Part shown: positions 43,701 through 56,900 of the stretch, piece by piece
Layout of the letters: each line of letters opens with the position of its first letter
Position numbering within the stretch: the first letter of the stretch is position 1
Assembly: GCF_004379255.2 (NCBI RefSeq)
Contig: NC_056053.1
Location: 21,448,188-21,512,187, forward strand
DNA from: Salvia splendens
Lineage: Eukaryota > Streptophyta > Magnoliopsida > Lamiales > Lamiaceae
Direction: 5' to 3'
Length of the DNA stretch: 64,000 nucleotides
Program-made: the position numbers and the translations under genes
Notes under the pieces: generated by a model
What the model was told of the DNA's origin: nothing
Seen by the model: the letters and a program-made list of their open reading frames with translations, nothing else
Database searches by the model: none

Positions 43701-44929
43701 TTTAGAGAATTAACGAGGTAAATTGGCTAACTCCGTAGTAAGCATGTTTTAGGTTTCAATTACGCTAAAGCATGATTAAATTCAAGTTATGAGCATGATA
43801 CACGTGATAATTACGCGAATAGATTTTGTCTAAATAATCTGCTAAATAGATCAGAATTTTTATGTGATCAATGTGATGCATGCTTCCGCTGCCAACCCTT
43901 CAGAAGCAAGTAAAACGAATGCACAACATACATAAAATGAGAACACTAGTTTAAATCTTACTTGATTCACTGTACGATGCAAATGAATGGTTGAAGCTAG
44001 TTCGCAATGAACACTAACTATGTCAGCTCCAGCCTTGATGAAGTCTGGTACTCTTTGCTCGGGCTCCACAGTCATCTGCCGTGCTTTGATAATGTTAAGA
44101 AAAGGTTGATTCGAAGCATTGCATAGTTTAAGGACAAAAAACTCAAGCATCGGTTACCAAATGCACATCCAACGGGAGATCAGTGACAGGGCATCGACTA
44201 CGAGGGGGCCGATTGTAATATTTGGCACAAACCGGTCGTCCATCACATCAACGTGGATCCAATCGCAACTTGCCACCTCCACTGCTTTGACCTAGTTGTG
44301 TGATAACATAGTAAGGAAGCAGCACCTCTGTATAAATCGCCAAATTGATGCTTAAATTGTTTGAAACAGATGCCATTTGAATATACCTGCTCTCCTAATT
44401 TGGCAAAATTAGCAGAAAGTATTGATGGAGACAATTATGTGGCTTTTGGAGAACTTATCAACTCTAGCAGTTGCCTTAACTACAGCTCTAGATCTTCTCC
44501 TGTTATCAAAATGTAAGAAATATAAGAAGGGGCCTTAACATTTCAAGTCCAATGATTCATAATTGGTTGAATTTCACCACAGAAGCATATTCACAAACAG
44601 GTTATGCTAATCCCAAAATTCCAGTTCATCAAGAAATGATTTTTATTAATTTTCAAACCATAAGCATATTATGAGGTAAAATAGCCACATTAATCATCGA
44701 TCCGGTCGAAACATTGGAGAGCAAGTCAATGCCCAGTTGTAAAAATTCAAGAAATTTGACCAATAAACAATCAAAATGAGTAGTAGAAGATGAAAAGGGG
44801 CTGCATCAGAATAATACCTTGTAGAAATGAGAGAAGTGGGGGTTGCAAGAGAGAGCTTTTGACCTTTAATTCCACCGGAAACTGACTGAATTAAGCTGAA
44901 GAACCCAGAGAAGCAGCTGCCGACGCCAT
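40736..44929 (-). pseudogene. RPE: Ribulose-phosphate 3-epimerase, plastid type, with three frame-breaking indels
   Basis: Nine exons match the chloroplast epimerase, which interconverts ribulose-5-P and xylulose-5-P in the Calvin and pentose phosphate cycles. Exons: 44818-44929, 44387-44500, 44158-44291, 43962-44075, 42097-42175, 41594-41703, 41445-41501, 40877-40946, 40736-40785. The last six are intact: [79 protein letters not shown], then TSKRPVAVAV and stop. The first three each need a frame change. In the transit peptide (MASAAASLGSS, then LIQSVSGGIKGQKLS) about one base is missing. Before SPSILSANFAKLGEQ about two are missing. Between PLVVDA and [11 protein letters not shown] about seven are missing. 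The normally conserved MDGRFVPN reads MDDRFVPN. It is either a decaying copy or affected by assembly indels. Intron 4 contains a solo LTR, and the last intron uses a GC donor. Confidence 0.75.
42436..43902. mobile_element. Solo LTR, 1467 bp, in an epimerase intron
   Basis: Begins TGTTAGAGTTTGTATACTAG and ends CCAACCCTTCA, flanked by the exact 5-bp duplication GAAGC (42431-42435 and 43903-43907). The start resembles long copia-type LTRs of plants. No internal region or second LTR is present, as expected after LTR-LTR recombination. It contains CCTTTCGGGTGATTGAATAC near its start and a GC-richer stretch at about 43495-43680. Confidence 0.85.
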
Positions 44930-45667
44930 GTTATTTAGCACTAATCTTCTTTATTTCTTTAAAGATTGCTCCTTTTGAGGCAATCAAGGGATAAAGCACC
45001 TCGGGATCATTCCACTTCAGATTCACCAAGCACCTCAGGATCATTCTATGCCAATAATCATAAATCATTTGATTAAAATGTACTACTACTGCAAAAGCTG
45101 ACCCTAATTACTTCTTCATTTCGTATTTTAATTTGGTATTTATTTCACTTAAATTTTTCTATATTTATTTCGTCCCATTTTATTTTGGCATTTTTTATAA
45201 GCTATTTAAGAAAATTGTGTATATAAAGTTGGATGGCGATAATAAAATAAAGAACAGAATGTGTTTAGTACATTAGATGGAGATAATAAAATAGAATAGA
45301 GAATAAAGTGTAAAATAAAAAATAAGTGAGAATACATTTTTTATTTTTATCTATAAAAAAAATGACTCAAGCAGCTTGAACAAATTAAAACGAAATACAA
45401 CTCAAATAACTTGCGATAGGAGGAAGTAACAAAAAAAAAACATAATCTTACTTATTTTATTCTTTTTTACTTTCCTAATATTTTATTCTATTTTCTAGTT
45501 TATTTGATCTCTGTTTAAATATTTAATAGAAGTACTAAAATTATAATATTTCGTGTAAAATAGAAATATAGTATAGTTATCAATTAATTTGAGATATCAG
45601 AAGTATTTTTTAACTTCACTTGAGTACATTGCCATTAGTCAATTACACAGTTCAAGTATACACAAAT

Positions 45668-45880
45668 ACTCCCTCCGTCTAAAAATAAGAACTTTAGAAA
45701 TGAAACGAGTTTTTATGCAAAATTGATAATGTAAAAGAAAATAGAAAGAAAAATATGTTCATGAAAAATGGGTCCCACTTTTTTGGAAAGGAAAAAATTT
45801 TCTTATATAGAAACTTTTTATTTTTTGGGGATGGACCAAATACGAAATACATAGTATTTATTTTGAGGGGATGAATGTAG
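45668..45880. mobile_element. Stowaway-like MITE, eroded
   Basis: The left end is ACTCCCTCCGTCTAAAAATA. The interior has the AATGGGTCCCACTTTTTTGG segment common to such elements. The right end is poorly conserved (GGGGATGGACCAAATAC, then GAGGGGATGAATGTAGTA). Confidence 0.45.
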
Positions 45881-46543
45881 TATTAAATTATGAATTCTGT
45901 TTGTATAGTTAAAAAGTAATGGGCTTTAAAGTGGGAAGTCAGAATTCAAATAAAACTATTGGTTGTGTTTTCCATTAAATTGTTTGATCTCAAAGGAATA
46001 AATCGATATAGCATTAATGACGACATGCCGAGTTTCTAGTTTTAAAGAATTAATCTTTATTTCTCATTTCCATATATTAGAATTGGAAAACATTTGTATG
46101 TCACATAACCGCATAAACTAACAAAATATGGATCATTTTCTTTCTCATAAATAGCTCATTTATAACTTTGTGCGTATCATGGGCTAATAGAATAAATTGT
46201 CTAGGTTGTAACGGGCCAATGCTTATGGGCTAAGACAATTTATATTGATAACGGCCCAATGCATTTATTCTGATTGCATATATGTTTTGTTTTGACACGT
46301 ATTTAACCGAAAATTAAAATATAGTGACATTTGACATCTGGTCTCGGTTTAAAAATACTTCATTTTTTCCATAAAAGTATGTACACGTTTTTTTATTTTT
46401 GTTCGTCCCATAAAAATATAAGCATTTCATATGAAAATTTGTTCCATATTATTATCCACATATAATCAATTTATTTACGACTTATACCACTTGAGTCCAT
46501 CATTAAACACTAAAAATAACATTTCTTACTGTGTTCGTTAATT

Positions 46544-46572
46544 GTTGCATTAGGTTGGTAGCCTAATGCAAC
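46544..46572. repeat. Perfect 11-bp inverted repeat with 7-bp loop
   Basis: GTTGCATTAGG, loop TTGGTAG, CCTAATGCAAC. No run of T follows and no gene is adjacent, so a regulatory role is unproven. Confidence 0.8.
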
Positions 46573-48750
46573 GTCAGAATAAATCTGATGTTGTATATAT
46601 TTTGCGAAAAAAAGCATCAATGAAAGTCTTAGATAGCAACAACCAAAAAATTTAAACGACAAGCTATAAACTGGTGTCTTTTTATATTTAGTAGACCCAA
46701 TTATAAATTTAATTGTTTGAAATGTGGAATTGTTTAATTATTATACACTATACACACTAGTCTATGTACTCACTCGAATTGTTTAATAGTTACTCGAGAT
46801 ATATATGATGTGATTGAAGAATAAAAGATTTCATATTGTAATTTGGCACAAGTATTAAATATACCACCATGTGCGCTGACATCCCAATATGGAAACATGC
46901 AACATCACAAATTTCGGTTTAAATTTAATACTAATATTTTATGTGTATATGATAACGATAATTTGCCGTGCCATACCATACGCTATTTTAATAAAATCTA
47001 AACATTATCACTTTCTATGTTTTTAACTTTTCTTCCTATAAAATATCTTATTTACAGCCAAAAATATGGACTTCAGCATATCAATTTACAATTATGAACT
47101 AGTTAGTTCGGTCAATTTGTGAATTCGTTCCTCATTAAGAAACTATGTTTATTCACACATGCAATGAACAATATATTGGAAAATGTATAAATAAGAATTG
47201 TTAATTATTGTAATTATTCAATTGTAAAAATGTGTGATGGATGCATCTCCTCAATGTAATTTCTTTAAAAATAATTAATTAATTTTAGTGATATAAATTT
47301 ACAAAATTATTGAGAAGTAGTTGGTCATAGTCATTGATGAGATTAGGGGCCCATTTATTAAAAAATTTATATTGGTAGGCATCAAATAAATTGAAAGGCA
47401 ACGACAACAATAGTTATGAACCATGATCCCCAACCCCACTACTATTAATAATGCCTCATCTATTTTCTGTACTATGTTACTCATATAATGAATCTAGCAA
47501 AATTGACTTCCATTTAATGCATCTTGTTAACGTATTTATGGGCTCTATATACGTGTAATTGCATTGGTTTAATAGCATTTAAGAATAAATTCCTTTTTCC
47601 TTACTTCGCACAAGAGAATTTAGATAGGTCATATATACAAAGATAAAAAGGAAATAAAAAATTCCGAGTTATCCTTTGGGATTACCATCGACTTAAGAAA
47701 AAAAAATCATATGATTTAGTACTATATAGTACTATTAAGTTTTATATAAGAGATTAGGAATAATTGTCTAAGCGAGTTTCACGAGATTAACAATATAATA
47801 GCTTTAAACTATTGATTATTGGATTCCATTTAGATTACACCATAGTAGTGTCACTAACTGTTGTCGAAGTGCACAACTTTAATTTATAAGATTTGTTTAA
47901 ACACAAAAGAGTAAAACCCCCAAAAAAAAGACTAAATTACGGAAGTGGCTAACTGCTTTTTTTTGTCCTTTTCGTTTTGTTTAAATTAAAAATCTAAACA
48001 ATCCAAAAAATATGAAATTTGGTCAGTTTTGATTCTATCTTTGGAAATAAGTCGGGAAAGTATTAAGTTTGAATTTGTTTTTAATTATCGCATAATTAAA
48101 AAAATTGATCGTCTAAATGTAACATATCGCTAATGTCTTCCAACCAATCACAATTATTTTTCATATGAATAAATAACATTGTTTAATTCATGGAGATGAA
48201 GTCAGAATTATTACTATATCATATGCTCTCTGTTTTTCATTATACTTGAGTCGTATTCTTTTTGTGTCATCCTAAAATAGTTGATTCGTTTCTTTTTCTG
48301 ATAAAAATTTTATGCTCTCTTCCTCTATATTTTCTTTCTTACTTTATTTAAGCTTTAAAACCCTCATTTCTTAATCTTAAAAAACTGTCCAACTAAGATT
48401 GGGCGGAAGGAGTACAATTATATGAATATTGTAATAAATTCAAATAAAAGTTTTCACCATTAAATAATTATAAATAATTTAAAGTTAATAATTTTCTGTC
48501 TAATTTTAAAATTATGGGATGCAAATTAAATCCTCACCGACATCATACTAGCATTTGAGGTTTTAACCTCAGCAGCAAAGCAGAGTAAAAATCCTAAAAA
48601 CCCCACACACACTCAGACACACACCAATACATGAAGTGCAGCAAAACTCATTGAAGATCACTCATAAAACCACGGTGATTGCTCTCTCTAGCAACGTCCC
48701 AGAAATTCCCATATGACAAAGACCTCATTTTTCGCAACAAACTGCGGAAA

Positions 48751-51592
48751 ATGAAGAGGCCCAACGGCAGAGCCATTTCCGCCAACGCCGCCGGCCAACC
48801 CGGCGCCACCTCCGGCCCAGACTGGAAATGCGGCTTCAATCCCATGAAACTGATGGGTGTGTTTGTCGTCCTGGTGATGGGCCTCTCCGTCTTGTTCTCT
48901 GTCTCCGTCGTGCTCCGCGACCCGCCGTCGGACGGGCTTTGGACCATTGTCGAAGCCCGGAATCTTGATTTTGCCCATCAAAAAGGTATCTTTTTTGGTG
49001 GGATCTTTGACTCCTTGTCTGATCTTTCAGTTGTGTAACTGTTCTTGTCTTTATTGGAAACATAAAAAGTTAAAAACCTTTTCTTTTTGAAATGTTTGTT
49101 GTTTTTTGTGGTGTTTACTTTAGTGTGTTAATAATTGGAGATAGTGGAATTGTTCTTATTCTAGTGATGGTGAGGGAGTGGAATGTTAAGATCTTATGAT
49201 GAGGTTGATGGATTGTTCAGTGTTGTTAGAAGTGGAGTTGTTTTAGTTTTTTTTTTTTAACCATTGAGTGGTCCTTGCAATGTGATTTTGGCTGCTTTAG
49301 CTTTCAAGTTCCTTCCTTTATTCAAATGTATGGTCCACATCACTTTTTCTTTTTTTACCATGTGTTGTTCTTGAATTCAGCCTCACAGTCAAGGAGGGAG
49401 GAAGATGAACTGGTTTCTGAACTTATGTGTTGTTATTGAATTCAGCATCACATTAATTTCACACTCACAGAACAGTGAATTCATCTACATGACCCTCTCT
49501 TAGTCAATAAGGTTCAAATTTCAAGGATTTTTTTTTTTTTGAAATTGGGATGGTCCAACAAAATCATAGAACAAATTTTTGGTTTAGATTTGATTGTATA
49601 TCTTGAGAAACATTAGTGATGGTGAACTTGGTGGATTTGATCAACTAGTTGCATTGAAGCATCTTAAGCTTTGCTCTGTTTTGCAAGAACTGTTTTACAG
49701 CAAGAGTCTAGCTTGGCTTTAAGTAGTACTAGGCATTCTTGTAAAGATTAGATTTTTAGGATTTTCTGGGATTATATGAACTGAAGCTAGGCTGCTTTAG
49801 TAAATTTGAGCATCAAATTTAGCAGAAGGTGGCTTAGTTATGTTTTTTCCTTTTAATTTATTAGTACTTTATTTGGAGGATCAATCAAAGGAGTCCAATA
49901 TCTATGAACTGTTAGTTAAGATAAATGTCACTCACATTTCAATCTTTACAAAGTGGCATATTCAAGATTTTCTACTTATGAATTTTGTTTAACTTCATTA
50001 GGAATCAATACATTTTGGGTTGTGAATCAGCTTTCATATATATTATTGATCCTTTTATCTTTATCTTGGAGACTGAATGTTCTAAATATAAAGTGTATTG
50101 CCGTTGTAATTTTTAGTTGCTCTTTTTCTCAGCCATACTAGAGGAAAACAGTCATGCTCAGCCTGTTGAGGTGCCTAAGGACAAGCTGCTCGGTGACCTT
50201 CTCCCAACCGGATTTGACGAAAGGTCTTGCCAGAGCCGGTATCAGTCCCTCCTGTATCGCAGGGGACTACCTCAGAAAGCATCTTCTTACCTCATATCCA
50301 AGCTAAGAAGCTATGAAGCCCGACATAAGAAATGTGGACCTTACACGAGCTCATACAACAAAACAGTCGAAGATCTCAAATCTGGTAGATACTCGAGCAC
50401 ACCAGAATGCAACTACCTCGTCTGGATATCCTTCAGTGGTTTGGGGAACAGGATCTTGACGCTCGCCTCTGCTTTTCTATATGCTCTCCTGACTGACAGA
50501 GTCCTCCTCGTTGACAGGGGAGTCGACATTCATGATCTTTTCTGTGAGCCCTTCCCAGAGGCCTCCTGGCTACTGCCCTTGGACTTTCCCCTGATAAACG
50601 AGTTCAGTAGCTTCAGCCAGAGCTCACATCAGAGCTACGGGAGTGTGGTGAAGAGCAACTCCACTGAATCAGTGCCAAGGCCGTATATGTATCTCCATCT
50701 GCTTCATGACTACGACGATCAAGACAAGCTTTTCTTCTGCGATCAAGATCAAGCACGCCTGCAGAGGATCCCGTGGTTGGTAATGAAGTCCGATAACTAC
50801 TTCGTTCCATCCCTTTTCCTGATGCCCTCGTTCGCGCAGGAGCTCCACAGCCTCTTCCCAGACAAGGACACCGTGTTCCACTTCTTGGGGCGTTATCTCT
50901 TCCACCCGACAAACGCAGTGTGGGGGCTTATAAGGCGATACCATGAAGCTTATCTGTCGAAGGCTGATGTCACAGTAGGAATTCAAGTAAGGGTATTTGA
51001 TGTTTCACCTGGTCCATTCAAGCACATATTAGATCAGATTCTGTCTTGCACGACAAGGGAGAATATACTCCCGGAGATCAGCCAGCAAGAAGGAGGCTTC
51101 GTCGGCTCATCAACTAAGCAGAAGACTCGAGTATCAGTGCTTATCACCTCTCTGACATCCGGCTACTTTGAGCAGATAAGAGACCTGTACTGGGAGAATC
51201 CAACCACGGCAGGGGAGGTGGTTGCGGTGTTCCAACCGAGTCATGAAATGCATCAGCAGTCGGAGAAGCAGAACCACAACAGGAAGGCGTGGGCGGAGAT
51301 GTATCTGCTGAGCCTAACGGACAAACTGGTGACGAGTTCTTGGTCGACGTTTGGCTATGTGGCTCAGGGACTTGGAGGGGTGAAGCCGTGGATACTCTAC
51401 AAGACTGAGAACCATACGGTGCCTGATCCACCATGTAGACGAGCCATGTCGTTGGAGCCTTGCTTCCATGCTCCCCCGTTCTACGACTGCAAGACGAGGA
51501 GAGGGATCGATACGGGCGCTGTGGTGCCTCATGTTAGGCATTGTGAGGATATGAGCTGGGGTTTGAAGCTGTTTCAGCACCACAGTCAATGA
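48751..51592 (+). CDS. Galactoside 2-alpha-L-fucosyltransferase-like (GT37, FUT family)
   Basis: Two exons, 48751-48985 and 50133-51592, give 564 residues, close to the ~558 of Arabidopsis FUT1. The protein has a type II membrane layout with a cytosolic tail and signal-anchor at about residues 33-54 (LMGVFVVLVMGLSVLFSVSV). The catalytic part contains DERSCQSRYQSLLYRR, FSGLGNRILTLASAFLYALL, YLFHPTNAVWGLI, the donor-site segment VGIQVRVFD and TDKLVTSSWSTFGYVAQGLG. Family members transfer fucose from GDP-fucose in the Golgi, to xyloglucan (FUT1) or arabinogalactan proteins (others). The exact acceptor cannot be decided from sequence. The chosen ATG is the first one in frame with the anchor. A tandem degenerate copy follows at 52948. 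Confidence 0.92.
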
Positions 51593-52947
51593 TCAACTGT
51601 TTGTAAATTGATAATGATGAATGCATCATTTTATATTTTTTTGTGATCATATTATGGGAAGGAAGAAGACTGTGTTTGATGAGCTCATTTTTGTGATCAT
51701 ATCTTGGCATGTCTATCAGGTTTTGAGTTATTCGGATTAGAATTTTTTCGAGTGGGAAATTTACAAACCTAACCTTGACACCATGTTTATTCATGATCTA
51801 CCTATTCATAAAACAACAAATACTACATGGTTTCGTGTTCCCGTGCGAGCTAAGTCATATGTCGGGAACGGGATTTGAGGAGAGAATGTTCACAGCGACT
51901 CGCTGGCTAATCTTGACGAGATTTTGAGCCTTCACACATTCGTTTTGTGTTTTTCTTCCCTGTTGTATAAATATCCGGCTAAGGTTCCTCCTTTTGAGAT
52001 TTTGAACATTGTAGTAGAACTTATTTTTCTCATTTTGAGGGCTCCTTCATTTCTTGAAGAATTATCAAAAATCCACTTGTAGTTTCATTCAATATTGAAG
52101 TATGCTTTAGTAGTGTTAAATTGTTGTTTTGGTGAAGTAGCCTTTGGGCTGTTTTCATTGTATTAAGTAAGGTCTATGGTTCCAAACTTTAATCTATAGC
52201 ATAACATAATATTCATCTTTTCTTCATTGTAATCATTTGTATTTTTTTTATTTCTTGTTGATTTTAGTTAGGCTTATTCAATATTGCAAGGACAAGTCTT
52301 GCACACTTGTGTTCTTAAATCTACAAGATTCATATTTATTGTATGGTGTCATTTGTCACAATCTCATTGATTCGTAATTTTTAAATGCATAATATTTCTT
52401 ATAGTAAATATGAATTTTTCAATTTATTTATATTAATAAAACTAATGTAGATATATATATAGGGATGTGATCAAACTTACTAGGCCAGCCCCTCGGGTTT
52501 GTAGAAACTAAAAAAATATAGAAATAGAGACATAAAAGAAACCAGAGAAAGCAAGATATTATACGAGAATTTTATTATATGAATGAATTATGAATTACAA
52601 ACTACAAGATGTAATGTATGCATGGCTGCGTGCGTAGAAGATAGATAAAAGAGACTTGCTAACAATGTGTTATTAATATTAATGTTATTAATAAAGGTAG
52701 GAATGAAAAATGCTAGCACGTTGCTGAAATCTCTCACCTGTTTGCTGTTGAATTCTAATTTTTTTTCCCATAACAGTTGGATTCAGAGCTGGATATTTTC
52801 AAATTTTTAAGCACGCACAATGCAAGCAGCCAAGCACTAACATGGTGATTTAAATTTATTTTAGGAACAAATTATTGCAGCTATGGAGAAGAGGGTGAAG
52901 ATGAGAATAAATATGGTGATACACAGTTGCAGAGAGAGATTGATCTC
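51593..52947. other. Spacer between tandem fucosyltransferase copies
   Basis: Contains the 3' UTR of the intact gene and the upstream region of the degenerate copy. AT-rich, no further gene recognised. Confidence 0.5.
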
Positions 52948-53587
52948 ATGCCTGTGTTTCTCGGTTTGGTGCTGGGCTTCTCCATTTTGTTCTACGTCTC
53001 TGTACTGCCACCGATCCTCGTTGAACACCGGAATCTTGATCTTACCCCTCAAAAAGGTTGTATCTTTATTGTGGAATCCTGTATCATCTTTCAATTTGAC
53101 CAACTATTTGCATTGAAATATGCTCTGTTTTGCAAGAACTGTTTTACAGAATGAGTGAGGTATATTGCTGTTGTAACTTATAGTAGCTCTTTTTTGGCAT
53201 CCATACAAGGGGAAAGCAGTCCTATTGAGGTGCCTAAGGATAAGCTGCTCGGCGACGACCTCCCAACAGGATTTGACGAACGGTCTTGCCAGAGTCGGTA
53301 TCAGTCACTTCTGTATCGCCGGGGAGTACCTCAGAAAGCATCCTCTTACCTCATATCCAAGCTACGAAGCTATGAAGCCCGACACAAAAAATGTGGACCC
53401 TACACGAGCGCATACAACAAAACGGTTGAAGATCTCAAATCTGGCAGATACTCTAGCACACCAGAGTGCTGTGCAGCTACCTCATATGGATATCCTTCAG
53501 TGGTTTGGGGAACAAGATCTTGACGATCGCCCCTGCTTTCCTGTACGCTCTCCTGACCAATAGAGTCCTCGTTGACAGGGGAGTCCC

Positions 53588-53904
53588 TGTTAATTATGGA
53601 GCCTAAAATATCTCCTACCATGTTTAGGATTTGTTTCCTTGAAGTATATTTCCTTGTGATAGATTTATTCCTTAAAAGATATTTCCTTATGGAATATGTT
53701 TCCTAGTTTGACTAGAATTAGGGCTCTCTAGTTACTTATAAATAGAGGTGCTCCCTCATTGTTAAATCATCCTGAAATTATATAGTGAAATCCCTGGCTT
53801 GGCATCGCCCCCAGACGTAGATACACATTGTATCGAACTGGGTAAACAACTTCTTGTGTTCATTCTCTTTCATATTTGTGATTGCCTGCGTTTATTTCCC
53901 AACA
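53588..53904 (+). repeat. 5' LTR of copia element 2
   Basis: 317 bp with a TATAAATA box at 53737-53744, which should drive transcription of the element. Confidence 0.95.
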
Positions 53905-53945
53905 ACTGGTATCAAGAGCCTAGGGTTTAAGAGGCAGAAATCACG

Positions 53946-56900
53946 ATGGGGATCGACGAGAAAATTGCTGTAGAGAAGTTCGATGGATCTGATTTCGGAT
54001 TTTGGAAGATGCAGATTGAGGATTACCTGTACGGTAAAGATCTCTGGAAGCCTTTAAAAACCAAACCCGAAAAGATGGAACATGAGGAGTGGGAGCTGCT
54101 GGACAGAAAAGCGATGAGCGCGATTAGGCTATCGTTGTCCAAGGATGTGGCTTATCACACGACTGCAGCAAAGTCGACAAAGGAGATGATGAAGATCTTG
54201 GAGGACATGTATCAGAAACTATCAACGGCAAACAAGGTACATCTGATTAGACGATTGTTTAATTTTAGAATGCAAGAGGGAAAGCTGGTGCAACAACATC
54301 TCAACGAGTTCAACATGATTACTTCGCAACTGAACTCGGTTAATATAAAATTCGATGATGAAATTCGTGCCCTGATTTTGCTATCGTCTCTGCCTGAGAG
54401 TTGGGCTGGCACAGTGACAACAGTTACTGCTGCAGAGACAAAACTAACAGTTGACAGAGTAAGAGATCTGATGATTGGTGAGGAAGTTCGCCGGAGAGAA
54501 TCAGGATCTTCTACTTCGGGATCAGCACTGAATACAGAACAGAGAGGCAGATCGAAGGGAAAGCAAAATCGTGGAAGATCAAATTCCAGAGGAAGGAGTC
54601 AATCCAAGAAGGATTTGGATAAAGTTAAATGCTGGAATTGTGATGAGTTTGGGCATTTTAGAAATCAATGTGAGGCACCGAAGAAGTATAAGAATAAGGA
54701 TCAAAAGAACAAGAAGACAACAAACGCTACCATGTCTGATGACGATGGCGAGGCGTTGGTCTTGAGTGTCAGTAGTCCGATGGAAGCGTGGGTATTGGAT
54801 TCTGGAGCGTCGTTTCACTCCTGCAGCAATGTGGAGATAATGGAAGACTACGTTTCTGGCGATTTTGGGAAGGTACATCTGGCTGATGACGAGCCCTTAG
54901 ATATCGTGGGAAAGGGAAACGTGAAGGTAGTGACGTCCAATGGATCCATAATAAAACTGAATGGAGTCAGACACATTCCTGGATTGCAGAGAAGTTTGAT
55001 TTCGATTGGGCAGCTTGATGCAGAAGGGTACACCGTGACGTTTGGCTGCAACAATTGGAAGATTACCAAGGGAGCTATGATAGTAGCTCGAGGTAAGAAG
55101 GAGGGTACGTTGTATACCACAACTAACTCAAAGATTGCATTGATATTGCAAGTGAGGCAAATAATGCAGATTTGTGCCACTGTCGTCTTGGCCACATGAG
55201 CGAGAAAGGGATGAAGATAATGTGCTCAAGAGGTTTACTGCCTGGCTTGAAAACTGTTGAAGTTGGCCTGTGCGAGGATTGCGTGTTTGGGAAACAGAAA
55301 AGGGTGAGTTTCTCAAGAGGAGGCAGAAAATTGAAGACACAGAAGTTGGAGATGGTCTATACTGATCTATGGGGACCAGCACCTGTGAAGTCCCTAGGAG
55401 GCTCTGAATATTATATGACTTTCATCGACGACTCTACTCGAAAGCTATGGGTTTATTTTCTGAAGAGTAAATCCGATGCGTTTGACGCTTTCAGGAAATG
55501 GAAAGCCCTTGTTGAAACTGAAACCGGGATGAAGGTGAAGTGTCTAAGATCCGATAATGGAGGAGAATATGAACTTGCAAAGTTCAAGGAATTCTGCGCC
55601 GAGAATGGAATCCGCATGGAGAAAACTGTGAAAGGAACTCCACAGCAGAATGGAATCGCAGAGCGCATGAACAGAATGTTGAATGAGCGAGCAAGATGCA
55701 TGAGGTTGAAAAGTGGATTGCCAAAGAGTTTTTGGGCAGATGCAGTCAACACAGCTGCAGTCCTAATTAATAGAGGTCCATCAGTTCCCTTGGAGTTTCG
55801 GATACCCGGGGAGGTTTGGACAGGAAAAGAGGTAAATCTATCTTTCCTACCCATCTTTGGTTGTGTTGCTTATGCTCATGTTAGTTCCGTTGAGAGAAGT
55901 AAGTTGGATGCTAAATCTATTAAGTGTACGTTCATTGGTTATGGAGGCGATGAGTTCGGTTATAGACTCTGGGATGAGCAGAACCGTAAGGTTATTCGCA
56001 GTAGAGATGTCATCTTCAATGAACAGGTATTGTACAAGGATAGATTGGAGGCGTCAAGTCCCAGCAGTTCTGAGCCACAAGTGGTCGAGCTAGACATCTC
56101 AAACTCGAGTGGGAGCAAGGAGAGTCAGAATGCTGAATAGGTGCTTGAAGAAGAACTAAGCATTCCACCACCGACTATTCCGCTGCCTAAATCGACTAGA
56201 GAGCGACGTGCACCTGATAGGTACTCGCCCTCTAATTTCTATTTGTTACTTACTTATGGTGGTGAGCCCGAGTGTTATGCAGAGGCAGGAGAAGGCCCTG
56301 ATAAACGAAGGTGGAAAATTTCCATGGATGACGAGTTTGCCTCTCTTCTCCTAAATGGCACATGAGAGCTTGTAGAACTTCCTAAAGGGAAAAAGGCATT
56401 GCATTGCAAGTGGGTCTATCGAATCAAAGGTGAAGCTGATGGTAGCAAGCGCTACAAGGCTAAGCTGGTTGTCAAGGGATTTGAGCAACGATACGGTATT
56501 GATTATACAGATGTGTTCACTCCTGTTGTGAAACTAACTACTATTCGTTTAGTGCTGAGTATGGTAGTTGCAGAAAATCTATTGTTACATCAGATGGATG
56601 TAAAGACGGCATTCCTTCATGGTGATTTGGAGGATGAGTTGTACATGACACAGCCTGAAGGATTCATAGTAAAAGAAATGGAAAACCTTGTATGCAAGTT
56701 GAAGAAGAGCTTGTATGGTTTAAAGCAAGCTCCAAAGCAGTGGTACAAGAAGTTTGATGGATTCATGATGGAGATTGGCTATAAAAGATGCTACGCTGAC
56801 CATTGTTGTTACTACAAGAGGTTTGACAAGAGCTATCTTATTATGTTATTATATGTTGATGATATGTTGATCGCAGGAGGTGATCAAAAGGAGATGGATA

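Larger units (their letters stand above)
44930..48750. other. AT-rich intergenic region with MITE fragments
   Basis: No gene is recognised in nearly 4 kb. Stowaway-like pieces are seen at about 45110-45430 and 45668-45880 (start CTCCCTCCGTCTAAAAATAA). Diffuse pieces occur at about 46350-46440 and 48220-48420 (end GGGCGGAAGGAGTA). A perfect 11-bp inverted repeat lies at 46544-46572. The right end (about 48540-48750) is the leader/promoter of the fucosyltransferase gene. Confidence 0.5.

Noticed and set aside
46544..46572. A transcription terminator or microRNA hairpin
   Set aside because: The stem is only 11 bp with no flanking pairing and no transcript context. Rho-independent terminators are not expected in a plant nucleus.
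50613..51434. Open frames antisense to the fucosyltransferase
   Set aside because: Shadow frames of a strong GT37 coding exon, and mirrored in the pseudogene copy, so they merely follow its codon pattern.
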